Assembly (NCBI GenBank): GCA_021798135.1
Contig: JAJZYI010000002.1
Location: 1 to 32,558, forward strand
DNA: 32,558 nt
Direction: 5' to 3'
Source: Actinomycetes bacterium
GTDB lineage: Bacteria > Actinomycetota > Acidimicrobiia > Acidimicrobiales > UBA8190
Numbering within the stretch: position 1 is the stretch's first letter; every line of letters starts with the position of its first letter. Positions 31,615 through 32,558 of this stretch are shown here, in pieces. A program made the position numbers and the translations under genes. Under the pieces are notes generated by a model, which was given only the letters and a program-made list of their open reading frames with translations, was not told the origin of the DNA and searched no databases.

Positions 31615-31629
31615 CAGGTCAGCGACCTG
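31615..31629 (+). terminator. Short hairpin after tRNA-Val
   Basis: CAGGTC (31615-31620) pairs with GACCTG (31624-31629) around a 3-base loop, 12 bases after the tRNA. It is a weak candidate terminator. Confidence 0.3.
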
Positions 31630-31701
31630 AGCAACGCCCGATGAAGGATGGGGTGATTGGGCTGATCGCGCGTGCATCGCGCGGCGGCGTGGAGGGGCGT
31701 C

Positions 31702-32558
31702 GTGGGGCCGTATGTGCCACGGAGCAAACGCGGGACCCTGGCGGCCGAGGAGTACGTGAGGCCCGTGGAGGGAGTGCCGGCGTACCTGCGTTCGGCGCTC
31801 CTCAGGTGGACTCGAGCGCGGTTCACCGTCACAGGCGCTCCCCTCGGGATTCGCCAGGACGCGATCAGTGGCCGATACCTCGAGCGAATCGAGGGGGCGC
31901 TGCGTATCGACTTGGGCCCATTCTCCGCTCAGGAACGGCTGGACGGGCTCCTTGATCGGGTGTCTGATGACGGGGAACTCTGGCTGGACCTCATCGATTT
32001 CGTGTTGCGGAAGCCGGTGAAGGCGAACACACCGTTCCGCGAGACGCCGAGGTTCGAGGCGGCGGCGGACCTCGCTGGCATCCTGGAGGACGCCAACTCA
32101 GCATGGACCGTTGCACATCGCGAGGCCGGCGGGTACTTCCTGGCGCGGCGCGTGCCGGCAGGAGCGGACCAGGCGCTTGCTGAGGCATTGGAGCCTGCCG
32201 ACGCGGCAGCACACCACCTCTCGGCCGCATGGGAACTCGCCTACCAGAGAGGACCCAGCCCGGGGGAGGCGTACCGAGAGGCCGTCAAGGCCGTGGAGTC
32301 CCTGGCCTGCTCACTCGTCGAACCGAACAACCGGAAGTCCACGCTCGGGACCGTCTTGGGTGTCCTGAAGACGACCGTCGGTTCAGGCCGCTGGAGCGCA
32401 ACCCCGCCGGTCACCGAGCAACTCGTGGTCGAGATGATGAGCGCCCTCTGGCAGCACCAGCTTGGGCGCCACGGAGCAGCCGGGACGGTGCCTCCGCCAG
32501 CGAACACAGCGGAGGAAGCCCAGGCTGCCGTGCATCTTTCGATCACGCTCGTCCAGTG
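31702..32558 (+). CDS. Uncharacterised actinobacterial protein, abortive-infection-like C-terminus (partial)
   Basis: A GTG at 31702 follows GGAGGGG at 31691, and the frame stays open for 285 codons to the window end. The start is MGPYVPRSKRGTLAAEEYV. The second half has AAHHLSAAWELAYQRGPSPG, AYREAVKAVESLACSLVEPN, NRKSTLGTVLGVLKTTVGSG and, near the edge, EEAQAAVHLSITLVQ. I recall this pattern (helical, with EAVKAVE, PNNxKxTLG and AAVHL-TLVQ) from a common actinobacterial family of unknown function that resembles the C-terminal domain of abortive infection proteins. The stop is outside the window. Base use is less GC-rich than the neighbours, with ATT, CTT, GAT and AAC-ACA codons. A CGCGCG-N5-CGCGCG hairpin (31667-31683) lies just before the ribosome site. 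Confidence 0.7.
   Translation, partial: MGPYVPRSKRGTLAAEEYVRPVEGVPAYLRSALLRWTRARFTVTGAPLGIRQDAISGRYLERIEGALRIDLGPFSAQERLDGLLDRVSDDGELWLDLIDFVLRKPVKANTPFRETPRFEAAADLAGILEDANSAWTVAHREAGGYFLARRVPAGADQALAEALEPADAAAHHLSAAWELAYQRGPSPGEAYREAVKAVESLACSLVEPNNRKSTLGTVLGVLKTTVGSGRWSATPPVTEQLVVEMMSALWQHQLGRHGAAGTVPPPANTAEEAQAAVHLSITLVQ

Overview
The window reads as chromosomal DNA of a very high-GC, flagellated actinobacterium. GTG and TTG starts are common, -10 boxes are of the TANNNT type, some mRNAs look leaderless, and a DUF222-HNH gene, a mycobacterial-type HtrA, MurT/GatD domains and a 6C-type small RNA are present. A member of the Acidimicrobiia is my best guess, but this is inference from gene content and not a phylogenetic result.

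Region 1 (1-6354, plus strand) is the distal end of a flagellar operon. It holds the 3' end of a probable fliO, then fliP-fliQ-fliR-flhB with overlapping or tightly spaced reading frames. A hairpin closes the operon. A YcgR-like PilZ protein and a GGDEF diguanylate cyclase follow from a new promoter, so a predicted c-di-GMP producer and receptor sit beside the flagellar export gate.

Region 2 (6380-14210) is a run of mostly single genes: argG, an SDR oxidoreductase, an OafA-like acyltransferase (minus), apt (minus), a membrane-anchored HtrA protease with PDZ domain (minus), a YqgE/AlgH protein, and a GNAT acetyltransferase preceded by a leaderless 17-codon leader peptide.

Region 3 (14220-20464) holds a LysR regulator (minus), a probable 6C small RNA, a HAD-IB/PlsC fusion, a MurT-GatD fusion (lipid II amidation in a single polypeptide) and a DUF222-HNH endonuclease (minus).

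Region 4 (20597-27809) is the most unusual part. A TetR regulator is divergent from a four-gene operon on the minus strand: a fatty-acyl reductase fused to a HAD-IB domain, a zinc alcohol dehydrogenase, a LarA-like protein lacking two expected active-site residues, and a PlsC-like acyltransferase. The first three genes are coupled by ATGA overlaps, and a CTACCA-N2-TGGTAG palindrome lies between the divergent starts. I read it as a regulated lipid or 2-hydroxy-acyl pathway of unknown product.

Region 5 (27832-32558) contains a membrane protein and a two-domain VOC protein (minus), an amidase, and tRNA-Val(CAC). Directly downstream of the tRNA is a lower-GC, GTG-started gene of an uncharacterised family that runs off the window, possibly the edge of an island.
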